In this document: positions 26,571 to 34,805 of the stretch, one piece after another
How positions within the stretch are numbered: the stretch's first letter is position 1
How the letters are laid out: every line of letters starts with the position of its first letter
From: an uncultured Eubacteriales bacterium
GTDB lineage: Bacteria > Bacillota > Clostridia > Peptostreptococcales > Anaerovoracaceae
Length of the DNA stretch: 64,000 nt
Assembly: GCA_902790905.1 (NCBI GenBank)
Contig: CADATO010000004.1
Location: 18,594-82,593 of the forward strand
Direction of reading: 5' to 3'
Made by a program: the position numbers and the translations under genes
Notes under the pieces: generated by a model
Databases searched by the model: none
Seen by the model: the letters and a program-made list of their open reading frames with translations, nothing else
What the model was told of the DNA's origin: nothing

Positions 26571-27785
26571 ATGCTTTTTCGCAGGAGAAAGACTCAGGAA
26601 CTGAACATACCGGATATCGAAGAAGCTGCTGCGGAAACGGCCGAAGACGGCGCCGCGGAGGACTATTACGAAGCGGAAGAGGCGTATGAGGACCCGGACG
26701 GGGAAGAAGATCTTTACGGCGAGCCCGAAGAAGATCTCTACGATGACCCGGAAGAGGATCTCTACGACGAGCCGGCGGAGACGTACTATGACGAGCCCGC
26801 AGAGGAGGCGTACGACGAAGAAGAGGCTTCGTCCTCTTATGATGCCGGCAGGGAGCCCGGTCCGCACGAGAAGCAGTCTCCCGTTGAGACCGGTGCCTGG
26901 GAATACATCCACGGAGAGCCCAACGAGGACTATCTGACCGATACGGGCAATTTCCGCTATGACCTGGACGGCCCGGAAGGCGGCGTGTTCCTTCCTGAAA
27001 AGGATGCGGACAAAGAGAAAAAGCCCCGCGTCATCCACGTGCGCAGAAAGCACAAGAAGCATCATTATCTGCTCAAGTTCACCACGTTCTGCGTGCTGAT
27101 GGGCCTGCTCATCACGTTCATGATGAGCAGTTATTTCAATATCGACGAGATCCGCGTGGAGGGCATGACGCTCTATACGGCGGAGCAGATCCTTGACCTC
27201 AGCAAACTGTCTCTTGGCGAGAACATCTTCAAGACCAGGACCGGCAAGGCGGAGGACCGGATCAAAAAAGACCCGCACATCGCTAAGGTCAACATCAAGC
27301 GGGATCTGCCGGATACGCTGATCATCACGGTGGAGGAGCGGCTTCCTGCAGCGCAGATCGCATTCGGCCCGGAGGACCAGGTGCAGTATGCGGTGATCGA
27401 TGCGAACGGCTATGTCCTGAGCGTCGGCGAAGCGGACGGGACAGCTGCGGTGCTGACCGGCATCACCGTCAAGGACGGCACGGCAGAGGCCGGCACGGAC
27501 CTGCAGGTCGAGGAGGGGGCGGTCTACGATGAAACGCTCAGCCTCATGAAAACGGCGGCTGCGCAGGGGATCACCTTCACAAAGATGGATATGACGGAGA
27601 AGATCGTCAAGCTGTATTTTACAGACAGCCTGCTCATCAAAGGCAAGCCGGCGATGATCCTTGAACACATCGAGAACGGCGATGTCACGCTGATCCTGAA
27701 AGATCTGGCGGCCAAGGAGATCACCGAAGGCACGATCAACGCCGCCAGCGAGGGCAGTTTCACGTTCAGCCCCGAGGTTGAGTAG
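26571..27785 (+). CDS. ftsQ: FtsQ/DivIB division protein with acidic repeat tail
   Basis: A 404-residue bitopic protein. The membrane span is near residues 165-182 (FCVLMGLLITFMMSSYF), followed by a POTRA domain (IDEIRVEGMTLYTAEQILDLS) and the FtsQ beta-domain. The cytoplasmic tail of about 150 residues is unusually long and acidic, with short imperfect repeats of EEDLYDDP, EEDLYDEP and AETYYDEP (residues about 40-85), then a basic patch RRKHKKHH just before the membrane. DivIB proteins often have charged tails, but this Tyr-containing repeat looks lineage-specific and could bind a partner electrostatically. Confidence 0.9.
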   Translation: MLFRRRKTQELNIPDIEEAAAETAEDGAAEDYYEAEEAYEDPDGEEDLYGEPEEDLYDDPEEDLYDEPAETYYDEPAEEAYDEEEASSSYDAGREPGPHEKQSPVETGAWEYIHGEPNEDYLTDTGNFRYDLDGPEGGVFLPEKDADKEKKPRVIHVRRKHKKHHYLLKFTTFCVLMGLLITFMMSSYFNIDEIRVEGMTLYTAEQILDLSKLSLGENIFKTRTGKAEDRIKKDPHIAKVNIKRDLPDTLIITVEERLPAAQIAFGPEDQVQYAVIDANGYVLSVGEADGTAAVLTGITVKDGTAEAGTDLQVEEGAVYDETLSLMKTAAAQGITFTKMDMTEKIVKLYFTDSLLIKGKPAMILEHIENGDVTLILKDLAAKEITEGTINAASEGSFTFSPEVE

Positions 27786-27805
27786 CGCTGCACCGCTGCG
27801 GCGGA

Positions 27806-27828
27806 GCGATTCCTTATCACGGAATCGC
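27806..27828 (+). repeat. Hairpin made of two opposed GCGATTCC octamers
   Basis: GCGATTCC (27806-27813) and its complement GGAATCGC (27821-27828) form an 8-bp stem with a 7-nt loop after ftsQ. It lacks a T-run, so it is a poor terminator. It is the only place in the window where two copies of the over-represented octamer face each other, as paired uptake signals do in Neisseria and Pasteurellaceae. Confidence 0.6.
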
Positions 27829-27902
27829 CAATAACTGAAAAAAGTTGCTAAAAAGCGGAAAATTGCCTGCCCAATATAGTAGGCAAATCTTTTCGTATGT
27901 GC

Positions 27903-27908
27903 TATACT
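27903..27908 (+). promoter_or_regulatory. Candidate ftsZ promoter, extended -10
   Basis: TGCTATACT gives an extended -10 (hexamer 27903-27908), 76 bp before the ftsZ ATG. A second TATAGT lies at 27918-27923, and a TTGCCT...AGGCAA inverted repeat at 27863-27886 overlaps the -35 area. The 198-bp gap before ftsZ therefore probably gives it its own expression level. Confidence 0.5.
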
Positions 27909-27983
27909 TCTACTGTATATAGTATCTAGCATTCTGTAGACCCACTAATTGGGCCATAAATATATTCAGGAGGAATACCTTAA

Positions 27984-29108
27984 ATGCTGCAGTTTGAGAT
28001 GAGTGAAAAAACCAGCGCCAGAATTGTCGTCATCGGTGTCGGCGGCGGCGGCGGCAACGCCGTCAACAGAATGATCGACGCGGAGCTCGAGGGTGTCGAG
28101 TTCCTGGCTGTCAACACAGATAAGCAGGCGCTCTCCAAGTGTAAGGCGGAGAACAAGCTGCAGATCGGTGAGAAGCTCACCAAAGGCCTCGGCGCAGGCG
28201 GCAACCCGGAGGTTGGCCAGAGATCCGCTGAGGAAAGCATGGAAGAGATCGCGCAGACCGTGACCGGCGCGGACATGGTCTTCGTCACAGCCGGCATGGG
28301 CGGCGGTACCGGTACCGGTGCGGCGCCTGTTGTCGCCAAGATCAGTAAGGACCTCGGCATCCTGACCGTCGCAGTCGTCACAAAGCCCTTCAAGTTCGAG
28401 GGCCGCAAGAGAAGCGAACACGCGGAGCAGGGCATCAAGTTCCTGAAGCAGTACGTAGACTCCATCGTCATCGTCCCGAACGACAAGCTCCTCGAGACGA
28501 GCGATGCGAATACCACCATCATGGATGCCTTCAGCATGGCGGACGAAGTCCTCAAGCAGGGTGTCCAGGGCATCACCGACCTGATCAAGAACCCGGGCGT
28601 CATCAACCTCGACTTTGCAGATGTTGAGACCGTCATGAGAGACCGCGGCGTTGCGCACATGGGCATCGGCTTCGGCAAGGGCGAAGACAGAGTCAAGACA
28701 GCAGTTACAAGAGCTATCGAGAGCCCGCTGCTCGAGACGACCGTGGCGGGTGCAAAGGCGATCCTGCTCAACGTCACCGGCGGCTACGACCTCGGCATGA
28801 TGGAGGCTGCGGAGGCAGCGAACCAGATCGAAAGCATCGCCGACAAGGATGCAATCATCATCTTCGGTACCGCCATCAAGGAGGAAATGCAGGAAGAGAT
28901 CAGCATCACCGTCATCGCGACAGGCTTCGAGAACAGCCGCGGCAACTACATGCAGGCTGAGCAGCCGGCCAGCGATCTGGAAGAACAGGTTGCTGCAGAC
29001 GCGGCGGAGACTGCGCAGAACGGCAGACAGACGATGAGCGACATTCTTAAGAAGATGGATGAGGATTCCTCCCCGTCCAAGTTTAACATCCCTTCCTTCC
29101 TCAAGTAG
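27984..29108 (+). CDS. ftsZ: Cell division GTPase FtsZ
   Basis: A 374-residue tubulin-like GTPase that forms the Z-ring. It has [16 protein letters not shown] near residue 13, the tubulin signature [13 protein letters not shown] near residue 105, [16 protein letters not shown] and [10 protein letters not shown]. The C-terminal tail ends in [10 protein letters not shown]; the conserved D/E-IPxFL-type peptide (here NIPSFLK) binds FtsA, SepF or ZapA-type partners. No ftsA is seen, as in some Clostridia that rely on SepF. AGGAGG precedes the ATG. Confidence 0.98.
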   Translation: MLQFEMSEKTSARIVVIGVGGGGGNAVNRMIDAELEGVEFLAVNTDKQALSKCKAENKLQIGEKLTKGLGAGGNPEVGQRSAEESMEEIAQTVTGADMVFVTAGMGGGTGTGAAPVVAKISKDLGILTVAVVTKPFKFEGRKRSEHAEQGIKFLKQYVDSIVIVPNDKLLETSDANTTIMDAFSMADEVLKQGVQGITDLIKNPGVINLDFADVETVMRDRGVAHMGIGFGKGEDRVKTAVTRAIESPLLETTVAGAKAILLNVTGGYDLGMMEAAEAANQIESIADKDAIIIFGTAIKEEMQEEISITVIATGFENSRGNYMQAEQPASDLEEQVAADAAETAQNGRQTMSDILKKMDEDSSPSKFNIPSFLK

Positions 29109-29132
29109 GCGAAGGGTGACCAGCGATGGATC

Positions 29133-29156
29133 AGCCGGCGCCTTAAGCCGGCTTTT
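29133..29156 (+). terminator. Terminator after ftsZ
   Basis: A 7-bp GC stem AGCCGGC/GCCGGCT with a 7-nt loop, followed by TTTTC, closes the division cluster. Confidence 0.75.
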
Positions 29157-29174
29157 CTGATATTAGGCATAACC

Positions 29175-29945
29175 ATGAAAGTGATCGGCAGCAGCGACAA
29201 CAAAATATACAAGCGTGTCCGGTCTCTCCAGCAGAAGAAATACCGCGACAGGCTGTCCCGGTACCTGGTGGAGGGGGAGAACCTTGTCGAGGAATCGCTC
29301 TCCGAGGGCCTGGCGGCCACGGTGCTCATCCGTGACGACCGGCAGGATCTGTACGACCGGTTTGCGGAGAAAGACGCCTATTCAGTCTTTATGACGGGCG
29401 ATCTTTTCCGGAAGGTCGCCCAGACAGAGACCAGCCAGGGCATTCTGGCGGAGGTCGAAAAGCGTACGTACGACGAGACCGCATTCATGCAGGCGGCGCA
29501 GGGCAACATCCTCGTGCTCGACGGTCTGCAGGATCCCGGCAACCTGGGGACCATCCTCAGGACGGCGGCAGCGGCAGGCTACGGCGGCGCGGTGATCCTG
29601 AAGGGGACCGCCGACGTGTACGCGCCGAAAGTCACCAGAGCTGCGGCAGGGGCACTGTTCCGGCTCCCGCTGTTCTTCGCGGAGAACGCGGCGGAGGCGG
29701 CAGCGATTCTAAGACAGATGGGCAAGACCATCGTCGGCACCACCCCGCGCGGCGGCATCCCGTACCTCGACGCAGACCTCACAAAGGACATTGCGCTTGT
29801 CATCGGCAACGAAGGCAACGGCATGAGCGAAGAGGCACTGGCGGTCACAGACCAGAATGTGTTTATCCCGATGCACACCGGCATGGAGTCGCTGAATGCG
29901 GCGGTCGCGGCGGGCATCCTGATGTATAAAAGTGTAGAAAGGTAG
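29175..29945 (+). CDS. TrmH/SpoU-family RNA 2'-O-methyltransferase
   Basis: A 256-residue SPOUT methyltransferase. The N-terminal substrate-binding part contains KIYKRVRSLQQKKYRDR and YLVEGENLVEESL. The knotted SAM domain has LDGLQDPGNLGTILRTAAAAGY (motif 1), VIGNEGNGMSEE (motif 2) and IPMHTGMESLNAAVAAGI (motif 3). Genes of this type often precede pheS in Clostridia. The target nucleotide (rRNA or tRNA) cannot be decided. The ribosome site before the ATG is weak. Confidence 0.93.
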   Translation: MKVIGSSDNKIYKRVRSLQQKKYRDRLSRYLVEGENLVEESLSEGLAATVLIRDDRQDLYDRFAEKDAYSVFMTGDLFRKVAQTETSQGILAEVEKRTYDETAFMQAAQGNILVLDGLQDPGNLGTILRTAAAAGYGGAVILKGTADVYAPKVTRAAAGALFRLPLFFAENAAEAAAILRQMGKTIVGTTPRGGIPYLDADLTKDIALVIGNEGNGMSEEALAVTDQNVFIPMHTGMESLNAAVAAGILMYKSVER

Positions 29946-29952
29946 TTATAAC

Positions 29953-30975
29953 ATGCAAGAAAGAATCCAGGAGATCCTGAACGAGGCGAAGGAAAAGATC
30001 GCGCAGGCAGCCACGCCGGAAGATGTGGAACAGCTGCGTGTCGGATTCCTTGGTAAAAAGGGCAAGATCACAGATATTTTCAAGATGATGGGCAAGCTGG
30101 ACAAGGAAGAAAAGAAGACCATCGGTCCGGCAGCCAACAAAGTGAAGAACGAAGTCGACGCCCTGATCAACGAGAAGATGGCCGAACTGAAGGAAAAGGC
30201 CAAGCAGGCGCGCTTTAAGATGGAGAGCATCGACGTCACCGAGCCCGGCAAAGGCTACAAAGTCGGCGTCAAGCATCCGCTCACCATCACCATGGAAGAG
30301 GTGTCCCGCATCTTTATGTCCATGGGCTACAGCATCGCGGAAGGCCCGCAGGTCGAGACCGTCTTCAACGTCTTTGACGGCCTGAATTCCCCGCCCAACC
30401 ACCCGAGCCGGGATCTGACGGATACGTTCTATATCACGGAGGATACGGTCCTGCGTCCCCACACCTCGTCCGTACAGGTGCGCACGCTCAAGACCAAGAA
30501 GCCCCCGATCAAAGTCATCTCCCCGGGACGCTGCTTCCGCTGCGATACCCCGGACGCGACCCACAGCCCGATGTTCCATCAGATCGAGGGCCTGGTCGTC
30601 GATGAAGGCATCACCATGGCGGACCTCAAGGGCACGCTCGACAGCATGGCCAAGCAGCTGTTCGGCAGCAATACCCGCACCAAGTTCCGTCCGCATCACT
30701 TCCCGTTCACAGAGCCTTCTGCAGAGATGGACGTCAGCTGCTTCGTCTGTGGCGGCAAGGGCTGCAGAGTCTGCGGCGGCAACGGCTGGATCGAGATCCT
30801 CGGCTGCGGCATGGTCCATCCCAACGTCCTCGAAGTCGGCGACATCGACACCGAAAAGTACACAGGCTTCGCCTTTGGTATGGGTGTCGAACGTATCGCG
30901 ATGCTCAAGTACGGCGTCAGCGATATCCGTCTGTTCTACGAGAACGACAAGCGGTTCATTGAGCAGTTCAAATAG
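29953..30975 (+). CDS. pheS: Phenylalanine--tRNA ligase alpha subunit
   Basis: A 340-residue class II synthetase subunit. The N-terminal coiled coil binds tRNA-Phe; class II motif 2 is PGRCFRCDTPDATHSPMFHQ, and motif 3 is AFGMGVERIAMLKYG. VRTLKTKKPPIKVISPG lies between. FVCGGKGCRVCGGNGW is an inserted CxxC-G-CxxC-like element in the catalytic domain seen in bacterial PheS. It is followed 12 bp later by pheT. No T-box leader was seen in the short upstream gap, so regulation may come from an upstream promoter. Confidence 0.97.
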   Translation: MQERIQEILNEAKEKIAQAATPEDVEQLRVGFLGKKGKITDIFKMMGKLDKEEKKTIGPAANKVKNEVDALINEKMAELKEKAKQARFKMESIDVTEPGKGYKVGVKHPLTITMEEVSRIFMSMGYSIAEGPQVETVFNVFDGLNSPPNHPSRDLTDTFYITEDTVLRPHTSSVQVRTLKTKKPPIKVISPGRCFRCDTPDATHSPMFHQIEGLVVDEGITMADLKGTLDSMAKQLFGSNTRTKFRPHHFPFTEPSAEMDVSCFVCGGKGCRVCGGNGWIEILGCGMVHPNVLEVGDIDTEKYTGFAFGMGVERIAMLKYGVSDIRLFYENDKRFIEQFK

Positions 30976-30987
30976 GGAGGTCCGAGA

Positions 30988-33444
30988 ATGTTAGTACCCA
31001 TTGCATGGTTGAAAGATTATACAGATGTCCAGGTGGGGACCGACGAGTACGTGTCCAAGATGGTCATGTCCGGCTCCAACCTGGAAGAAGTCGACTACAC
31101 CGGCCGCGGCATCGAAGGCGTTGTCGTCGGTGAAGTCGTAGAGTGCGGCAAGCATCCCGAAGCGGACAGACTGTCTGTCTGCATGGTGGATGTCGGCAAG
31201 GAATCGCCAATCCAGATCGTCTGCGGCGCCCCGAACGTCAAGGCGGGCATCAAAGTTCCCGTTGCGCTCGACGGCAGCCACGTCCCCGGCCCGCTGCACG
31301 GCCAGCCCAAGGTCGAAGGCGGCGTCACGATCCACAAGGGCGCGCTGCGCGGCGTGGAGTCCAACGGCATGATCTGCTCCTGCGGCGAACTCGGTTTTGA
31401 CGACAAAGTTGTCCCGATCGCACACAGAGACGGCATCTGGATCCTGCCGGATGACGCGAAAGTCGGCGAACCCGTAGAGAAAGAACTCGATATCTATCAG
31501 GATATCATCGATTTTGAGATCACCCCGAACAGACCGGACTGCCTGTCCATGCTCGGCATGGCCAGAGAGACCGCGGCGACCTTCGAGACCGGCTTCACCT
31601 ATCCGGATGTGGCCGTCGAGGAGAAGGGCGAAGAGAACGCCAGCGACTACATCGACGTCGAGATCAAAGCGACCGACGCCTGCAAGCGCTACGTTGCCCG
31701 CGTCGTCAAGGACGTCAAGATCGAGCAGTCCCCGTGGTGGATGCAGAAGAGACTGATGCTGGCGGGCATGCGTCCGATCAACAACATCGTCGACATCACC
31801 AACTTCGTTATGCTCGAACTGGGGCATCCGATCCACGCATTTGATATCCGCCAGATCGAAGGCGGCAAGATCATCGTCGAGAAGGCGGCGCCGGGCGAGA
31901 CCTTCGTCACCCTCGATGAACAGGAAAGAAAACTGGACGAGAGCATGCTGCTCATCAAGGACGCGAAGAAGGGCGTTGCCCTTGCCGGTGTCATGGGCGG
32001 CCTCAACTCCGAGATCGAGGCGGACACCACCACGATCCTCATCGAAGCGGCGAACTTCGATCCGGACAACATCCGCCTGACCAGCAAGGCACTCGGCCTG
32101 CGCACCGAGGCGTCCGCGCGTTACGAAAAGGGCGTTGACCCCAACCTCGCGCGCTACGCCAACGACCGCGTCTGCCGTCTGATCGAGCTGCTCGGCGCCG
32201 GCACTGTCCTGAAGGGCGCAGTGGACTGCTATCCGGTCCCGAAGGCTCCCTGGAGCGTCGAAGTCCGTCCGGAAAGAATGAACAAACTGCTCGGCACCAG
32301 CTTCACCACAGAGGAAATGATCCACATGCTGGAGCGCCTCGAGATCGGTGTCGAAGAAAAAGAAGGCAGACTCATCTGCACACCGCCCACGGTGCGCCTC
32401 GACCTCGAGACAGAAGTCGACTTCTCCGAGGAGATCGCGCGTATGTACGGCTACGACCGCCTGCCGGTCACCCTGCCCAAGGGCAACAACGAGAGTTCCC
32501 TCGGCCGTCCCGAGACGCTGCGCCGCATGGCCAGAACAGCCCTCGCAGCGATGGGCGCCGATGAGATCCAGACATACTCCTTCGTCAGCCCGAAGGATGC
32601 GGACAAGATCGGCCTCGCAGAGGACAGCGTCCTGCGCGACGTCGTACCGCTCATCAACCCGCTCGGCGAAGACACCTCCGTCATGCGCACCATGATGCTG
32701 CCGGAGATGCTGGAGACGCTCGGCCGCAACTACAGCCGCGGCAATGCAGAGGTCAAGTTCTACGAGATCGGCAACACCTTCCGCAAGATCAGCGAGGACC
32801 TCAACGTCCTGCCCATGGAGGCGGATGCCATGACCCTCGGCATGTACGGCGGCGATGCGGACTTCTTCGCACTGAAGGGCATGATCACCGAGATGCTCGT
32901 GAACATGGGCATCACCGGTGTGACATTCGTCAAACAGGAAGAGAACAAGACCTTCCATCCGGGCCGCTGCGCAGATGTCTTCATCCCGCGCACAGCCGGT
33001 GAAGGCGAGGATCCGATCTACATCGGCACGATGGGCGAGATCTATCCGGATATCGCAGATGCGTACGGCATCGGCACCAGAGTCTATGCGGCAGAGCTGT
33101 TCTTCGCTCTGATCGGTGAACAGGCCAGCATCGATATCCATTACGAGCCGCTGCCCAAGTATCCGTCGACCGAACGCGACATCGCCCTGGTCGTCGATGA
33201 GAAGGTCACCGTCGGTGAGGTCGAGGAGCTGATCCTGGCCAACGGCGGCGAGATCCTCGAGTCCGTCAAGCTGTTCGATATCTTCCGCGGCGTACAGGTC
33301 GGCCCGGGCAAGAAGAGCCTGGCGTTCAATCTGGTCTACCGCAGCAAGGAAGGCACGCTCACCGATGAGGAAGTCGCCCCGGTCCACGACAAGGTGGTCG
33401 AGGTGCTGGAGAAGACCCTCAACGCAAATCTGCGTGCGATGTAA
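30988..33444 (+). CDS. pheT: Phenylalanine--tRNA ligase beta subunit
   Basis: An 818-residue subunit with the usual domains: N-terminal EMAP-like tRNA-binding fold (GVVVGEVVECGKHPEADRLSVC), B3/B4 editing region around residues 215-400 (PINNIVDITNFVMLELGHP), B5 domain (ARMYGYDRLPVTLPKG), catalytic-like core, and the C-terminal FDX-ACB domain (YPSTERDIALVVDEKV). Normal length, no gaps, GGAGG before the ATG. Confidence 0.97.
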   Translation: MLVPIAWLKDYTDVQVGTDEYVSKMVMSGSNLEEVDYTGRGIEGVVVGEVVECGKHPEADRLSVCMVDVGKESPIQIVCGAPNVKAGIKVPVALDGSHVPGPLHGQPKVEGGVTIHKGALRGVESNGMICSCGELGFDDKVVPIAHRDGIWILPDDAKVGEPVEKELDIYQDIIDFEITPNRPDCLSMLGMARETAATFETGFTYPDVAVEEKGEENASDYIDVEIKATDACKRYVARVVKDVKIEQSPWWMQKRLMLAGMRPINNIVDITNFVMLELGHPIHAFDIRQIEGGKIIVEKAAPGETFVTLDEQERKLDESMLLIKDAKKGVALAGVMGGLNSEIEADTTTILIEAANFDPDNIRLTSKALGLRTEASARYEKGVDPNLARYANDRVCRLIELLGAGTVLKGAVDCYPVPKAPWSVEVRPERMNKLLGTSFTTEEMIHMLERLEIGVEEKEGRLICTPPTVRLDLETEVDFSEEIARMYGYDRLPVTLPKGNNESSLGRPETLRRMARTALAAMGADEIQTYSFVSPKDADKIGLAEDSVLRDVVPLINPLGEDTSVMRTMMLPEMLETLGRNYSRGNAEVKFYEIGNTFRKISEDLNVLPMEADAMTLGMYGGDADFFALKGMITEMLVNMGITGVTFVKQEENKTFHPGRCADVFIPRTAGEGEDPIYIGTMGEIYPDIADAYGIGTRVYAAELFFALIGEQASIDIHYEPLPKYPSTERDIALVVDEKVTVGEVEELILANGGEILESVKLFDIFRGVQVGPGKKSLAFNLVYRSKEGTLTDEEVAPVHDKVVEVLEKTLNANLRAM

Positions 33445-33453
33445 GTATGTAAC

Positions 33454-33485
33454 GCCGGCGGCACTGCCCGAAGCACGCCGCCGGC
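33454..33485. repeat. GC-rich hairpin after pheT
   Basis: A 9-bp stem GCCGGCGGC/GCCGCCGGC with a 14-nt loop lies 10 bp after the pheT stop. There is no T-run. It is followed by a 16-bp palindrome GCAGGATGCATCCTGC at 33502-33517 and a GAGCGATTCC repeat. It may slow decay or terminate with help. Confidence 0.6.
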
Positions 33486-33548
33486 CTGATCACAGCAAAC
33501 AGCAGGATGCATCCTGCAGAGCGATTCCCTGAAGGGAGAGGTAATAAA

Positions 33549-34124
33549 ATGAACAAGGTCGAAGTCAACATTTACGGCAAGGATTACACGGTCGTCGGCG
33601 ACCAGAATCCGGAACACATCGCCCGCGTTGCGGCGCATGTGGACAGCAAAATGAAAGAGACCGCCGAGGCAGCCCCTGCGGCACCTCTCTCTGCGGTCGC
33701 CGTCCTGTCCGCCATGAACATCGCGGACGAGCTCTTCGAGGTCAAGGAACGGACCCAGGAGATGCTGCGTCTCAACGAGCAGTACGAAGCGGACACCCAG
33801 CACTACATGCAGCTCTGGGAAGAAGCCAAGAACAGCTTCATGGACTACAAAAAGGACAGCCAGCAGGAACTCGCTGATGCGAGAGCCGAAGCCGACCAGA
33901 TCCGCGAACAGCTCATGGCCAAGCAGCGCGAGGTGGACGATCTCATGAGAAACCGTGAGAGCGACCGCGCCCAGGCCAGCCAGGAAAGCGCAATGGCAGT
34001 CGAAGAAGTGGAGCAGAAATACTCCGATCTCGAGAACAGCTACTTCGACCTGCAGATGGAGAATATCCGCCTGAAGAGCGAAATGGAGAAGCTCAAGGGG
34101 CGCATGGATTGGGAGAATCGCTAA
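33549..34124 (+). CDS. zapA: ZapA-like division protein with coiled coil
   Basis: A 191-residue protein. Residues 1-60 are the ZapA fold (VEVNIYGKDYTVVGDQNPEHIARVA...VAVLSAMNIADELFEVK), a Z-ring bundler. Residues 65-191 are a long coiled coil (QEMLRLNEQYEADTQ to LKSEMEKLKGRMDWENR), longer than that of short Gram-positive ZapA proteins. I start at the ATG after GAGGTAATAAA; earlier in-frame codons run through the octamer repeat. The place between pheT and mutS2 is the common clostridial order. Confidence 0.88.
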   Translation: MNKVEVNIYGKDYTVVGDQNPEHIARVAAHVDSKMKETAEAAPAAPLSAVAVLSAMNIADELFEVKERTQEMLRLNEQYEADTQHYMQLWEEAKNSFMDYKKDSQQELADARAEADQIREQLMAKQREVDDLMRNRESDRAQASQESAMAVEEVEQKYSDLENSYFDLQMENIRLKSEMEKLKGRMDWENR

Positions 34125-34147
34125 TCGCGCACTGATCTGATACTAAG

Positions 34148-34221
34148 GATGCGGCTGTCATGCAGCCCGGTTTACTGCAACTGAAAACGTTGCAGTAAAC
34201 CTGGCATGCATGCGCCGCATC
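34148..34221. repeat. Large two-part hairpin after zapA
   Basis: Outer arms GATGCGGC (34148-34155) and GCCGCATC (34214-34221) enclose a perfect 12-bp inner stem GGTTTACTGCAA/TTGCAGTAAACC (34169-34201) with a 9-nt loop. No T-run follows. It could be the transcript end of the pheST-zapA operon or a processing site. Confidence 0.65.
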
Positions 34222-34360
34222 TCTCATTATACGATGCAGTACTGCGATAAGCTTATTCTAGTGGTGAGCTTCGCAACGATACGGAAAAGCAGGATGTCTG
34301 CGCCGCGCTGTTTATTTCACGATGCGGATGCGATTCCAATAATTTGAGGGATTCTCTGAC

Positions 34361-34497
34361 ACTTTTTCTCTCTGAGAAGAAAAGTTGGAACAAATTTCAA
34401 CGATTGCAGCATTTGCTGGCTGCGATTCGCGATGGATGGCGTTTTAAACTCCGAAAACGTTGCAAATACTTCCACTTTTTTCGGCTACAAGAAAAAG
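34361..34497. repeat. Hairpin-72-hairpin element, copy A1
   Basis: Left hairpin ACTTTT/AAAAGT (34361-34385). Core 34395-34466, exactly 72 nt, begins TTTCAACGATTGC and ends AACGTTGCAAA. Right hairpin with arms CTTTTT and AAAAAG (34475-34497). An octamer GCGATTCC lies 24 bp upstream (34330). Copies with the same core length are at 34571, 60699 and 62222. Confidence 0.7.
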
Positions 34498-34570
34498 GAG
34501 TCAGGAACACGCAAACCATATGGAATGCGGGTTGGATGCGGCGATTCTCGGACTTCGATCGGCAGGTTAT

Positions 34571-34716
34571 CGTCTTTTTGCAAAAAAATGTGCAAAAGAC
34601 GTAAAAAACTCAACGTTTTCGAGGGGATGGCAGCAAAAGCAGCAGGAGCCGCAACTCGGAAATGGCGCTAACGTTGAAAAAAGTGCGTCTTTTTGCCAAA
34701 AACGGGCAAAAGATGC
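34571..34716. repeat. Hairpin-72-hairpin element, copy A2
   Basis: Left hairpin CGTCTTTTTGC/GCAAAAGACG (34571-34601), core 34608-34679 (72 nt, CTCAACGTTTTCG to AACGTTGAAA), right hairpin GCGTCTTTTTGCC/GGGCAAAAGATGC (34685-34716). The two hairpins resemble each other. Directly follows copy A1 in the 680-bp gap before mutS2; the stretch holds no protein gene I would support. Confidence 0.7.
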
Positions 34717-34805
34717 AAAGTAGGGCAGGAAATACCAGAAAATGGCAATCTCGGCAGCGAAACTGCGGACTGCCGAGACGGTACAGACAATATAGAAGAA
34801 AGACT

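Noticed and set aside
25422..27932. An 836-codon minus-strand frame opposite murG and ftsQ
   Set aside because: Antisense shadow; no start signal, no domain.
30991..33387. A 798-codon minus-strand frame opposite pheT
   Set aside because: It is the antisense of a confidently identified gene; its composition is that of a shadow frame.
29953..33444. T-box leader for pheST
   Set aside because: The gap upstream of pheS is only a few bases, and no T-box TGGNACCGCG-like sequence was seen nearby.
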